Shown: in pieces, positions 35,458-44,304 of the stretch
Position numbering within the stretch: the first letter of the stretch is position 1
Layout: the number at the start of each line of letters is the position of its first letter
Source: Varibaculum cambriense
Lineage (GTDB): Bacteria > Actinomycetota > Actinomycetes > Actinomycetales > Actinomycetaceae
Direction of reading: 5' to 3'
NCBI RefSeq assembly: GCF_002848005.1
Contig: NZ_PKHX01000006.1
Location: forward strand, 332 to 64,331
DNA: 64,000 nucleotides
The notes under the pieces: model-generated
Told to the model about the DNA's origin: nothing
Database searches by the model: none
What the model saw: the letters and a program-made list of their open reading frames with translations, nothing else
Translations under genes and position numbers: made by a program

Positions 35458-36050
35458 TCGTCCTTTTTCTCCTGTTCATCAAATAGGTTAGCTAGCACCG
35501 ACCAGCGCGGATCGATCTTTTCGTGGTGATGATCCGCTTCCGCCTTTGCCAGCATGATTCCGCATTCGGGGCAAAGACCCGGACAATCGGGACTACACAG
35601 CACCGAATAGGGAATCTGTGGCACGATAGCGTCTATCAAAAGTGGCTCGAGATCCAAACGTGAATCTGGCTGCACCTGATAGGCCTCGTCCAAGTCAGCA
35701 TACACGATTGAGTCCTCACTCACCTCATTTAGCAGGTGTGCTAGTTCCTCGGGATAGTAGTAGACGCGACTCAAGGAAAAATCCAGGGATTTTTTTACCG
35801 GTTGCAGACAGCGCACGCACTTCCCTTCCGCGCGGGCAGCTCCGTTAACGCTCAGGGAAACGCCCTCGGAAATTGCCACCGCCAGCAGCTGCAAATCTAG
35901 AGACTGTCCAGCCGGAACCGCCATATCCTCGGTACCAATAGCCGTAGGTAAAGTTACCTGCAGCTGCCAAGTTTTACTATCCCCCTCGCTAGAACCTAAA
36001 CCAGTTAACTCCAGCGGGATCGTGGCTTTCTTAACTTGCTTCATGCCCAT
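35454..36050 (-). CDS. DUF177/YceD-family protein
   Basis: 198 residues. Paired Cys motifs at CVRCLQPV (mid) and CSPDCPGLCPECG (C-terminal) and a DxExD-type acidic segment are typical of the YceD/DUF177 family, linked to 23S rRNA accumulation in plants and bacteria. Translation is coupled to rnc by the 4-bp overlap. The start may be MGMKQ or the internal MKQ two codons later. Confidence 0.87.
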   Translation of the reverse strand: MGMKQVKKATIPLELTGLGSSEGDSKTWQLQVTLPTAIGTEDMAVPAGQSLDLQLLAVAISEGVSLSVNGAARAEGKCVRCLQPVKKSLDFSLSRVYYYPEELAHLLNEVSEDSIVYADLDEAYQVQPDSRLDLEPLLIDAIVPQIPYSVLCSPDCPGLCPECGIMLAKAEADHHHEKIDPRWSVLANLFDEQEKKDE

Positions 36051-36099
36051 CAGCCTAGGGGTTATTCTGCCGCGGCGCTAGCAAGCCTACCCTCAGTTA

Positions 36100-36789
36100 T
36101 TAGAACTGGGGGCGCTCCAGGCTAGAAAACTGGGCGCGGCCGTTATGGGTTTGCTCCGCGATTGCCCCCAGTAGTTCCTCCAATTGGGACAGCGCCTGGT
36201 TAACGTACTGGTCAGACTGATCCATAAAATCTTTAGCTTCCGCGCGGACACTGTCAATGGTCTGCTCCGCTGCCTGCTTCGCCTCGCGGTAAACGTTCTC
36301 TTTAGAAACCAACTGATCGGCACGGGCTCGCGCCTCATGCAAAATTTGGGCTGCCTGCTCATTGGCTTGGGTTACAGTTTCTTCCGCCCGGGCGCTGGCG
36401 TGCGCAATCGCCGACTCTGCTTGCCGGTTAGCATCATCGATAGTTTCCTGCGCCTTGGCATTAGCTTGCGCAATGGTATCTTCCGCGTTCTGATTAGCTT
36501 CAGTAGTTACCCGTTCCGCTTCCGCGCGGGCATCAGAGAGGGTTTGTTCGGCCTCTTCATCGGCAGCATCCAACACTTTATTAGCATCGGCCACAATCCG
36601 ATCCGCATTAACCAGATCAGCCGGTAGCGCTGAGCGAGCATTATCGAGCAGCTCCACCCCTTCGGCCTGGTTAATCATTACCGATGCAGAAAAGGGAACG
36701 CTGCGTCCCTCCTCGATCATCTCGGTAAGACGATCGAGAACTGCGATTACATCTGAAGGCGCGTACTGCGGTTCTTCCTGGGGTTCCAT
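36100..36789 (-). CDS. SepIVA/DivIVA-like coiled-coil protein
   Basis: 229 residues, almost entirely heptad-rich coiled coil rich in Ala, Glu and Gln (about residues 60-200), with a short N-terminal segment (SDVIAVLDRLTEMIEEGRSVPFS) matching the conserved start of mycobacterial SepIVA (Rv2927c), whose gene likewise sits beside DUF177 and rnc. Known there: an essential septation and envelope-synthesis factor. The assignment rests on gene order and segment pattern; a generic ATP-synthase-b-like coil is the main alternative. Confidence 0.75.
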   Translation of the reverse strand: MEPQEEPQYAPSDVIAVLDRLTEMIEEGRSVPFSASVMINQAEGVELLDNARSALPADLVNADRIVADANKVLDAADEEAEQTLSDARAEAERVTTEANQNAEDTIAQANAKAQETIDDANRQAESAIAHASARAEETVTQANEQAAQILHEARARADQLVSKENVYREAKQAAEQTIDSVRAEAKDFMDQSDQYVNQALSQLEELLGAIAEQTHNGRAQFSSLERPQF

Positions 36790-36805
36790 ATTCTTCCTTC
36801 CTGTT

Positions 36806-37330
36806 TTAGGCTGGCGGGTTCACTACTTCGCGGGTAGGGTTACTATTTTCCGAGGACGCATCGAATTCTCGCTGCAGTGCCTGGGCTACTTCGGGGGGAA
36901 CAAATCCGGAAACGTCTCCTCCATAAGCAGCTATTTCTTTAACTACTGAGGACGAGATCAAAGCATTTTCGGGGGAAGTGGGAATCAAAATAGTGTCAAT
37001 CCCGGAAAGTTGCCGGTTAGCGAAAGCCTGGGTCATTTCGCTGTCAGTGTCTTTCGAGTTACGAATCCCCTTCACCAGCGCTGCTGCCTGATAGCGGGTT
37101 GCCAGGTCACAAGCTAGCCCCTCCCAGGTAACTACCTGCACATTCGCTAGCTCCTCGGTGGCTCGGACGATAAACTCTTCGCGTTTGCTGGCCGGGAAAA
37201 GGTAAGTTTTCTTGGGATTTTTCGCTACCGCCACGATCACGCGATCAAAAATATTGGCTGCGCGGCTAATAACGTCCAGATGCCCAAAGGTAAGGGGGTC
37301 GTAGGATCCGACGCAGACAACAGTACTCAT
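36806..37330 (-). CDS. coaD: Phosphopantetheine adenylyltransferase
   Basis: Start set at ATG 37330 (MSTVVCVGSYDPLTFGHLDV), the family start; the frame extends 8 codons further without support. 174 residues; YDPLTFGHLDVI is the nucleotidyltransferase HxGH-type motif and PENALISSSVVKEIA the conserved C-terminal ISSS. Fourth step of CoA synthesis. The tail is about 15 residues longer than E. coli CoaD. Follows rsmD as in most actinobacteria. Confidence 0.94.
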   Translation of the reverse strand: MSTVVCVGSYDPLTFGHLDVISRAANIFDRVIVAVAKNPKKTYLFPASKREEFIVRATEELANVQVVTWEGLACDLATRYQAAALVKGIRNSKDTDSEMTQAFANRQLSGIDTILIPTSPENALISSSVVKEIAAYGGDVSGFVPPEVAQALQREFDASSENSNPTREVVNPPA

Positions 37331-37393
37331 AGCTTCCAAAATACCGGTTAGCACTCACTGTAGGCGGCGTCCCACGCGGGTAAAGAGGGAAAA

Positions 37394-37996
37394 CTAGGCT
37401 TCTTCTACCTCATTTTTCGGGTATTCGAGGGCGGGACGCAGAAGGTATACCGCACTTTCTCCGTACAGTTTGCGCGATTCTTCCTCCCACTGCTCCGTTT
37501 CCCAAGCGGGAGCCTCGTCGCGCGCCGAACGTTCCACCACTATCCAGGCATCCGGGTCACAAAGCGGGTGCAGCTGGTCTAGCACTTCCAGGATTTCGCT
37601 ATTTTTCATCGCATAGGGAGGATCGATAAAAACCAATTCCCACTGCGGGTTGGGGTTGGCTCCTAGAAGTCGCGATCCCAAGAAAGTAAGAGCCGGTTGC
37701 ACATAGAGCTTTGCCGAGGTAAAAATCGGGGAAGAGGCACGGTTCTTGCGGATTACTTTGGCGGCGCTTTGAGCTCGATCCACCAAATCCAAGCTGAGGG
37801 CCCCGCGCGATAAAGACTCGAAACCATAAGCTCCCGATCCGGCAAAAAGATCCAAAACACAGGCGTCTTCCGTGGCGCCGCGAGCTTGCAGAGCAGAGAA
37901 AATTGCTTCCCGAACTCGATCTTGAGTAGGACGCGTACCGGAGGAGGGTACGGCTAGCTGAGCACCTCGGGCAGTTCCAGCTATTATTCTCATCAT
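37394..37996 (-). CDS. rsmD: 16S rRNA (guanine966-N2)-methyltransferase
   Basis: 200 residues: MRIIAGTARG start, RPTQDRVREAIFSAL, SAM-binding VLDLFAGSGAYGFE and the catalytic FIDPPYAM. Standard RsmD length and motif order. Two adjacent ATG codons open the gene (37996 and 37993). Placed between recG and coaD. Confidence 0.95.
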   Translation of the reverse strand: MMRIIAGTARGAQLAVPSSGTRPTQDRVREAIFSALQARGATEDACVLDLFAGSGAYGFESLSRGALSLDLVDRAQSAAKVIRKNRASSPIFTSAKLYVQPALTFLGSRLLGANPNPQWELVFIDPPYAMKNSEILEVLDQLHPLCDPDAWIVVERSARDEAPAWETEQWEEESRKLYGESAVYLLRPALEYPKNEVEEA

Positions 37997-38063
37997 GATG
38001 ACAGTTTAACCCTAGCTAAGTTCCTACGACAGCCGCTCCCGGTTATTACTTTTGAGGCATCCA

Positions 38064-40301
38064 CTATCCGCGCTCTAAAAATTCTTGTTCTTCTTCACTG
38101 ATCCGCCGGGAGATCGCCTGCTGTAACACCTGATGCTGTTGTAGCTGCGGATCGGTTTCCACTAGATGCTTTGCATCCTTACGCGCCTGGGAAATTACCC
38201 CTTCGTCAGCCAGCAGATCCAAAATTTTTAACGAGGACGCCCGGCCCGATTGACTGTCTCCCAGAACGTTCCCACTTTCTCGTAGCTGCAAATCAATCGC
38301 CGCCAGTTCGAAACCGTCGGTAGTTTTGGTGAAAGCATCAAGGCGGTTACTGGCAAGGGTATCTGGCTGCGCCCTCGACCAGACCAGGCATACTCCCCCA
38401 AATTTGCCCCGCCCTATCCGTCCGCGCAGCTGATGCAACTGGGCGAGACCGAAACGGTCAGCATCTAGAATCACCATCATCGTCGCCTGGGGGACATCTA
38501 CTCCCACTTCAATTACCGTGGTAGACACCAGTAAGGGCGTTTTTCCGTTAGTGAAATCAGCCATGGCGCGATCTTTTTCTTCCGCATCCATTTGTCCATG
38601 TAACATCCCGATTTCGATTCCGTCTAACACCGGTAGTGCCCGTAGCTGGTTGACGGTATCGTAAACGTTCGCGAGGGGTTCTTTTTCGGCTGCTGTGGTA
38701 GTCTCCGCGGCGTCCTCGTCCTCTAAGAGAGTTATGCCCTCTTCGCTTTGCACGCCGGGATTAATCGCCGGACACACCACAAATACACGATGACCAGCTT
38801 TGATTTCTTCGGCGGCGCGCTGCCAGGTACGGGCTGTCCAGCTCCGATTAGCGGTATCTACTCGGAAAGTCTCTACTTTTGCCCTCCCTGGAGGCATTCC
38901 CTGCAAGGTCATAAAATCCAGATCCCCAAAAGAGGTCATAGCTACCGAGCGCGGTATCGGGGTAGCGGTCATCACCAGCAAATGGGGAGTACCTGATTCT
39001 GCCTGGCGCAACCGGTCGCGCTGACGCACCCCGAATTTGTGTTGTTCATCGATAACCACCACTCCCGGGGAGGTAAGTATTACGCGGTTAGATAGCAGTG
39101 CATGAGTTCCCACTATCAGTGCTGGTTGCCCGGTTTTAAGCGCATCTAAAGTACGGCGTTTTTCCGCGGCAGGCATCGAAGAAGTCAGGCGATAAATCGG
39201 GACTCCCTCTCCCCCGCGCAAAGTAAATCCTCCCGGCTGAGCGTACTTGCCTAGCAGGTTAGTGAGGGTGGCAAAATGTTGTTGTACCAGAACTTCGGTG
39301 GGCGCCATGAAGATCCCTTGCCGGCCACCATCTATAGCTCGCAGCATCGCCAGCAGCGACACCACGGTTTTACCGGAACCGACATCCCCTTGCAATAACA
39401 CATTCATCGGACGCGCAGATGCTATCTGCTGGCCGATATCGGCTAGCGCCTGTTGCTGGGAGTCAGTTAAAGCAAAAGGCAACGTGGAGGCGACCTGCTC
39501 GGTGAAACCCCCGGATACCTCCTCAAGAATCGGGGCATCTTCGGCAAGTTCTTGGCGCCGCTGGGCTAAAGCCGCCTGTAATATAAAGGCTTCTTCGAAG
39601 CGAAAACGGTTGCGAGCTGCCTCGAACTGCGCGCGAGTTTGGGGACGGTGGATCTGCTCCAGCGCCGTATTTAGTTCTAATAGCCCCTGTTCCACCCGGA
39701 TATCGGCGGGGAGGGGATCATCCAAAGGTTGGGACTTTAATAACTCCAAAACCACCGCAATGGCTTTTTGGGTAGTCCAAGTCGGTAGCCCCGCCTTCGC
39801 GGGATAAATCGGTTCGGGTCGCTGCGCCTGTACTTTAGCTGTCTGATTGCTGGCTACGTCCAGATTTTCATCTTCTACCTCCTGATAGGAGGGGTGGGAC
39901 AGTTGCAGGCGTCCGCGGTAAAGACTGGGGCGACCAGAAAATAGTTTTGTTTGCCCCACCTTTAGCTGTGAAGACATCCAGTTGATGAGATGCTGGCTTT
40001 TCGCCCAAAACACCGCATCCATGAAGGTTTCCCCGTCACTAAGCTGCAGGGAAAGCATCCATTTTCCTCCGCGAGTGCGGCGCCGAGAAGAGTCAGAGAT
40101 TTGGGCGATGACCGATTGTTCTTCCCCTAAGATGAGCCCAGAAAAAGCCGTGAGCTCCCCTAACTCGTGATACCGGCGAGGAAAGAAATATAGCAATTCC
40201 AGGGGAGTTTTAATCCCAAATTTCTTTTCTAGTTTTCCACCTGCCCGTCCCAAAATATTCTTTAATGACTCACCAGCCAGGGAGTTCGAGTTGTCGCTCA
40301 C
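38064..40301 (-). CDS. recG: ATP-dependent DNA helicase RecG
   Basis: 745 residues. An N-terminal wedge/OB region is followed by a superfamily 2 helicase: Walker A LLQGDVGSGKTVVSLLA, DEQH box (VVVIDEQHKFGVRQRDRL), motif III TATPIPRS and motif VI QLRGRIGRGKFGG. Remodels stalled replication forks and Holliday junctions. The ATG overlaps the DAK2 gene stop by 4 bp. Confidence 0.95.
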   Translation of the reverse strand: MSDNSNSLAGESLKNILGRAGGKLEKKFGIKTPLELLYFFPRRYHELGELTAFSGLILGEEQSVIAQISDSSRRRTRGGKWMLSLQLSDGETFMDAVFWAKSQHLINWMSSQLKVGQTKLFSGRPSLYRGRLQLSHPSYQEVEDENLDVASNQTAKVQAQRPEPIYPAKAGLPTWTTQKAIAVVLELLKSQPLDDPLPADIRVEQGLLELNTALEQIHRPQTRAQFEAARNRFRFEEAFILQAALAQRRQELAEDAPILEEVSGGFTEQVASTLPFALTDSQQQALADIGQQIASARPMNVLLQGDVGSGKTVVSLLAMLRAIDGGRQGIFMAPTEVLVQQHFATLTNLLGKYAQPGGFTLRGGEGVPIYRLTSSMPAAEKRRTLDALKTGQPALIVGTHALLSNRVILTSPGVVVIDEQHKFGVRQRDRLRQAESGTPHLLVMTATPIPRSVAMTSFGDLDFMTLQGMPPGRAKVETFRVDTANRSWTARTWQRAAEEIKAGHRVFVVCPAINPGVQSEEGITLLEDEDAAETTTAAEKEPLANVYDTVNQLRALPVLDGIEIGMLHGQMDAEEKDRAMADFTNGKTPLLVSTTVIEVGVDVPQATMMVILDADRFGLAQLHQLRGRIGRGKFGGVCLVWSRAQPDTLASNRLDAFTKTTDGFELAAIDLQLRESGNVLGDSQSGRASSLKILDLLADEGVISQARKDAKHLVETDPQLQQHQVLQQAISRRISEEEQEFLERG

Positions 40302-42232
40302 GAAGAGAGCACCCCCACTACAGTGGCTCCGTTTTGCCCGCCGCTAATAAGTTCGATCCGGATTCCCGGGGCGCCTTGGAAAAGCGCGTTTTGTACTCGG
40401 GAGATCAGTTCGGAGTCTTCTCCCCGCCCGCTCAAGATTCTTGCCTGCACATCATCGCGGTTCACCGAGGAAGAAAGCGTATCGAAAGGCATTTCCGGGG
40501 TAACACTGAAGGTGCGTTGCCTAGCTAAGGAGTCAAAAGTGCGCGAACGCTGCAACTGCATTAAATCGGCAGCCGCAATTGCGGAAGAAACCACTTGGGT
40601 GAGGGCGCGGGCGGCTTCCAATACTTGCAAATCGTCTTGCGTGGGAGCCACCATCAGCTCGACACCTTGATCTTTGGCAGGTCGTACCAGGTTGGCCAGC
40701 TCCGCGGCACTTACTTGGTCACAGGGTAAGACTTGTACTACTTCTTGTTCCATTTCCGCAATGACCGCCAGTACTTGCGGGGAGATTCCGGGACGCGAAT
40801 ACACTACCGAAGCTCCCAAGTTAGCTATGTCTGCGACCAAGCCGGGAGCCGAAGTGTAGGCTAAAACCGCTGGTCTAACCGGATGGATGGTATGCGAAGA
40901 CCCTAGACTCACCAGGTTGGAAGCGGAGGCTTCAGTTTCGACTGGTAAGGGCGGACGGATCAATACCATCCCCGAATTTTCGGGTAAAAGCTCGATTACT
41001 CTCCGCGGATGCCGGCTGCGCACCAGCAACATGCGCGGCCCAATCCCCAGCATGTCTGCCCTGCCGGTCATCGCCCCGTAAACCCCGTTTTCTTCTAGTT
41101 GCTTACGTATCTGCTGGAAGCGTGAGTCATCGGCCTCCCCGCGCCAGGTAAGCAGCAAAGAGTTCATTCGGGTGGGCGCGTGCACCCCCGGGTGAGAGAC
41201 GGGAACCATGTCCCGTACCATCTGCAAACTGGTATTAACTGCTCCGATCTCTTGCTGGTTTTCTCGGGAATAAGTTTCCAGCATGGCCGCTATTAGCAAC
41301 ATCAACACCGCTGCCCGCGCGTCAGGACGCCCGCGGTTATCTTCCGCGCCCTCAACTAAAGCCACTTGGCTAGCCAGCCAGGCGCGAGAAAGAATATCTT
41401 CGATCGACATTTGCTCTGGCTGGGTTTCTAGTTCTGCGTTTACCTCCTCTATCAGCCCCGAAAGGGTGGGAGGATCTAGCCGCTCAACTGCGGGAAGTAA
41501 GCAGCGCTCCGGACAATCTCTACTAGAACGCAATATTTTCAACAGCTGCACCGGGTTCAAGGAGGGCGAGCTGGTCGCCCCGGCAGCAACGCTGGCTAAC
41601 TCGGCGAGCACAATCCCGATCATTCCTCTGGCTCCCGCCAAGGAGGCATCGGCAACTGCCTCTAGAACCCAGCGAGCGTCTTTATCGGCACCGGCAGGTA
41701 ATCCGGCAACTGTCAGCGCCACCTTATCCCAGGTCAGGAGAGCGTTTGAACCGGTGTCAGAGTCAAGTTCACTCTGCAAATCCATGGCATCTAGGGCTGG
41801 CTGCCCCGCCTGCAGGACTTCCCCGCTAATCTTTACCCAAGTGCGAATATTAGCCCCGGTCACTAGCAAATCAACCCGTTCAGCAGATTCCAGAGTTTGC
41901 GCCACATTTTCCCGTTGCCGTTTAGTTTTGGGTTTCACTGACTTCACCGCTACCTGCGGCACTTCAAAATCAAGCAAGCCGGTGGTTCCATTGGGCTCTG
42001 CGGTCTGCTGCGATTGCGCCCCGCTAGCTTTTTTCCCCGAAACCCGAGGACGCGAGGAGGTTTTGCTTTTCTTTACGCTTTGGTTTCCACTATCAGTTAT
42101 CTTTCCCCACTGATAATCATCCGGTTGCGAAGCGGTTGCCTCCTTAGCCGTTTTAAGCGAATTTTTCTCCCGGGCGGCGCGAGCGAAATCTGCAAAAGAA
42201 AACAGATCTGCTAGGGGTTGTTCTTCTCCCAC
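40298..42232 (-). CDS. DAK2-domain protein (FakA/YloV-like), divergent active-site motif
   Basis: GTG start at 42232 with AAGGAGG upstream. 644 residues: an unusual ~110-residue low-complexity, Lys/Ser-rich N-terminal extension, then a DAK2-type domain (about 115-310) and a C-terminal FakA-like region. FakA phosphorylates fatty acids bound by FakB/DegV proteins. The expected metal/ATP motif DGDTGTN appears here as DSDTGSN, within LQSELDSDTGSNALLTW, so catalysis may be altered. Position between rpmB and recG is the conserved actinobacterial location. No FakB/DegV gene is in the window. Confidence 0.83.
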   Translation of the reverse strand: MGEEQPLADLFSFADFARAAREKNSLKTAKEATASQPDDYQWGKITDSGNQSVKKSKTSSRPRVSGKKASGAQSQQTAEPNGTTGLLDFEVPQVAVKSVKPKTKRQRENVAQTLESAERVDLLVTGANIRTWVKISGEVLQAGQPALDAMDLQSELDSDTGSNALLTWDKVALTVAGLPAGADKDARWVLEAVADASLAGARGMIGIVLAELASVAAGATSSPSLNPVQLLKILRSSRDCPERCLLPAVERLDPPTLSGLIEEVNAELETQPEQMSIEDILSRAWLASQVALVEGAEDNRGRPDARAAVLMLLIAAMLETYSRENQQEIGAVNTSLQMVRDMVPVSHPGVHAPTRMNSLLLTWRGEADDSRFQQIRKQLEENGVYGAMTGRADMLGIGPRMLLVRSRHPRRVIELLPENSGMVLIRPPLPVETEASASNLVSLGSSHTIHPVRPAVLAYTSAPGLVADIANLGASVVYSRPGISPQVLAVIAEMEQEVVQVLPCDQVSAAELANLVRPAKDQGVELMVAPTQDDLQVLEAARALTQVVSSAIAAADLMQLQRSRTFDSLARQRTFSVTPEMPFDTLSSSVNRDDVQARILSGRGEDSELISRVQNALFQGAPGIRIELISGGQNGATVVGVLSS

Positions 42233-42425
42233 CGCCGCCTCCTTCTTTCTCTCTATGTCCAGGGTTCTCGCCTACCCGCTCTCATAGTCTAGCGAGTTTT
42301 CAGTGAAGCCTGGCACAATAACCACCTGGTAGTTGGCTGTTGCCCCCCGAATCGGTTAATCTGGTCGGGTTGCCGATATCTGGGTTCTTATCCCAGAACT
42401 AAAAGAATACTTGAAGGAGACTATC

Positions 42426-42611
42426 GTGGCTGCCACCTGTGACATCTGCGGAAAAGGCCCCGGTTTCGGGAAGAGCGTTTCGCACTCCCACCGGCGCACG
42501 AACCGCCGTTTTAACCCGAATATTCAAAGCGTGCGCGCCGTTGTTGGTAGTGGCCGCAAGCGCATGAATGTTTGCACCAAGTGCCTCAAGTCGGGGCGAG
42601 TTGCTCGCTAG
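42426..42611 (+). CDS. rpmB: 50S ribosomal protein L28
   Basis: GTG start at 42426 ([20 protein letters not shown]), with AAGGAG nearby; an upstream TTG in frame falls before the ribosome-binding site. 61 residues, the normal length. CDIC and CTKC make this the zinc-binding (C+) form, usually the Zur-independent paralogue under zinc-replete conditions; a zur gene lies at 45893. Monocistronic, followed by an intrinsic terminator. Confidence 0.94.
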   Translation: MAATCDICGKGPGFGKSVSHSHRRTNRRFNPNIQSVRAVVGSGRKRMNVCTKCLKSGRVAR

Positions 42612-42627
42612 CTGAGGGGAAAATCAG

Positions 42628-42657
42628 CGCCGTCTGCCTATGGCAGGCGGCGTTTTT
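42628..42657 (+). terminator. Intrinsic terminator of rpmB
   Basis: CGCCGTCTGCC pairs with GGCAGGCGGCG (42628-42638/42642-42652; one G-U) and is followed by TTTTT. Confidence 0.9.
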
Positions 42658-42790
42658 ATTTCCGATCCTTCTGCCTGGCACTCCCACAGACCCCCACACC
42701 AAAGCTGTGATGTGAGGAAGTTCAAAGGTTACCGGGGCGCTCTCAGCTTTCCTTAAGATGCTCTGGTCTGCTAGATTAGGTAGTAACCGA

Positions 42791-42918
42791 CCAGGAAACT
42801 GGTACGAAAGTGGAGGTTTTCCCACCTGGATGCTCTCGGGGATCGGGTAAGAACAGATGCTTTAAGCATCTGCGCGTTTTTCGCTGCCTCCGCTCAACAA
42901 GCGGGGGCTTTTCTTTTT
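42791..42918 (+). promoter_or_regulatory. Structured leader with tandem terminator-like hairpins before infC
   Basis: A GNRA-type hairpin CCAG-GAAA-CTGG (42791-42802) is followed by a 9-bp hairpin CAGATGCTT/AAGCATCTG (42854-42872) with CGCGTTTTT after it, then a second hairpin GCCTCCGCT/AGCGGGGGC (42886-42908) with TTTTCTTTTT. The second ends only 40 nt before the infC start codon, so it acts as an attenuator rather than the end of a gene. Leader-mediated control of infC-rpmI-rplT is known in other bacteria (L20 or transcription attenuation); the exact ligand here is unknown. Confidence 0.65.
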
Positions 42919-42958
42919 AAGTTTGGCTCTCAAAAAAATTTTTAAGCAAGGAGTAGCT

Positions 42959-43615
42959 ATCAGCAACGAGACACGCATTAATGACCGCATCCGGGTGAAA
43001 GAAGTACGCCTAGTTGGCCCCAGTGGGGAACAAGTAGGGGTAGTCCGGATCGAGGATGCATTGCGCCTAGCCACCGAAGCTGGCTTGGATCTAGTAGAGG
43101 TCGCCCCCACGGCGAAACCTCCAGTTTGTAAGTTGATGGATTACGGCAAGTTCAAATACGAAGCCGCACAAAAGGCTCGGAACGCGCGCCGTAACCAGGC
43201 AAACTCCCAGCTAAAAGAGATTCGTTTCCGTCTCAAAATCGACGACCACGACTACGAAACCAAGAAAGGTCACGTAGTGCGGTTCCTTGAAGGCGGGGAC
43301 AAAGTAAAAGTCATGATTATGTTTCGCGGGCGCGAACAGTCTCGCCCCGAACTGGGCGTCAAACTTCTAGAACGCCTAGCCGAGGACGTAACCGAGATGG
43401 CCACCGTAGAATCTATGCCCCGCCAAGACGGACGCAATATGACTATGGTGCTGGCCCCCACGAAACGTAAACACCACACTAAGTCGGATCAGCGTCGCCG
43501 CCGCGACGAGCAGCGCGGCGAAACTATGAACCGGCAACAACTTAAGGATGCCCGTAAAGCGCGGAAAGCCAAAGAGGCTCAGGAAGCTGCAGCCGCCGCG
43601 AAAGCAAAAAAGTAG
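42959..43615 (+). CDS. infC: Translation initiation factor IF-3, probable AUC start
   Basis: The protein begins [17 protein letters not shown] in the family, and the codon just before that Ser is ATC at 42959, preceded by AAGGAG (42948-42953) with 5-nt spacing. The only other upstream candidate is TTG at 42923, which lies against the attenuator U-tract without a ribosome-binding site. A non-AUG/GUG/UUG start allows IF-3 to repress its own synthesis, as known for AUU in E. coli infC. About 218 residues, with an Ala/Lys-rich C-terminal tail. First gene of the infC-rpmI-rplT operon. Confidence 0.93.
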   Translation: MSNETRINDRIRVKEVRLVGPSGEQVGVVRIEDALRLATEAGLDLVEVAPTAKPPVCKLMDYGKFKYEAAQKARNARRNQANSQLKEIRFRLKIDDHDYETKKGHVVRFLEGGDKVKVMIMFRGREQSRPELGVKLLERLAEDVTEMATVESMPRQDGRNMTMVLAPTKRKHHTKSDQRRRRDEQRGETMNRQQLKDARKARKAKEAQEAAAAAKAKK

Positions 43616-43677
43616 GGACATCCGAATCGCCTAAGAAAGAGGCAAAACCACCGGCGTGCCGGTAGAGAGGAAAAACA

Positions 43678-43878
43678 ATGCCGAAGATGAAAACGCACTC
43701 CGGTGCGAAGAAGCGCTTCCGCCGGACCGGAAGCGGCAAACTAATGCGGGAAAAGGCGGGCAAACGCCACCTGCTAGAACACAAGTCTTCCAAACAGACC
43801 CGTCGCCTCAGCCGTGATCAGGTAGTGGCTCCTGCCGATACCAAGCGCGTAAATAAGCTGCTGGCTGGCAACAAGTAG
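43678..43878 (+). CDS. rpmI: 50S ribosomal protein L35
   Basis: 66 residues beginning [20 protein letters not shown], the invariant L35 start; very basic throughout. GAGAGGAAAAACA precedes the ATG. A small ACCGGC/GCCGGT hairpin occurs in the infC-rpmI gap. rplT starts 21 bp downstream. Confidence 0.96.
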   Translation: MPKMKTHSGAKKRFRRTGSGKLMREKAGKRHLLEHKSSKQTRRLSRDQVVAPADTKRVNKLLAGNK

Positions 43879-43899
43879 GCAAGGAGAGGATTAAGAGAG

Positions 43900-44280
43900 A
43901 TGGCACGCGTAAAACGAGCAGTTAATGCCAAGAAGAAACGTCGCACCGTACTGGATCGCGCCTCTGGTTACCGCGGTCAGCGTTCCCGCCTATACCGTAA
44001 GGCCAAAGAACAGCTGCTACACTCGGGCGTTTATTCCTACAACGATCGCCACAAGCGCAAGAATGATTTCCGGAAACTGTGGATTCAGCGGATCAACGCC
44101 GCTTGCCGCGCCCAGGGCATGACCTACAACCGGTTCATCCAGGGTCTGCGCCTAGCGGAAATCGAAGTTGACCGCCGGATGCTCTCCGAACTAGCGGTGT
44201 ACGATATTGACACCTTTAATCAGCTGGTAGAAAAAGCGAAAGCTGCCCTACCGAAGGACGTAAACGCTCCGGCTGCTTAA
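43900..44280 (+). CDS. rplT: 50S ribosomal protein L20
   Basis: 126 residues beginning [19 protein letters not shown], with the conserved [16 protein letters not shown] and [17 protein letters not shown] segments. Binds 23S rRNA early in 50S assembly and in some bacteria represses its own operon. A short GCTAA/TTAGC hairpin plus TTTTT (44285-44306) follows and overlaps the start of the next gene. Confidence 0.96.
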   Translation: MARVKRAVNAKKKRRTVLDRASGYRGQRSRLYRKAKEQLLHSGVYSYNDRHKRKNDFRKLWIQRINAACRAQGMTYNRFIQGLRLAEIEVDRRMLSELAVYDIDTFNQLVEKAKAALPKDVNAPAA

Positions 44281-44304
44281 AGCCGCTAATAAGAAGTTAG
44301 CTTT

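Noticed and set aside
41283..42113. Long plus-strand frame of 276 codons antisense to the DAK2 gene
   Set aside because: Composition is a mirror of the real gene, with no start signal or recognisable domain.
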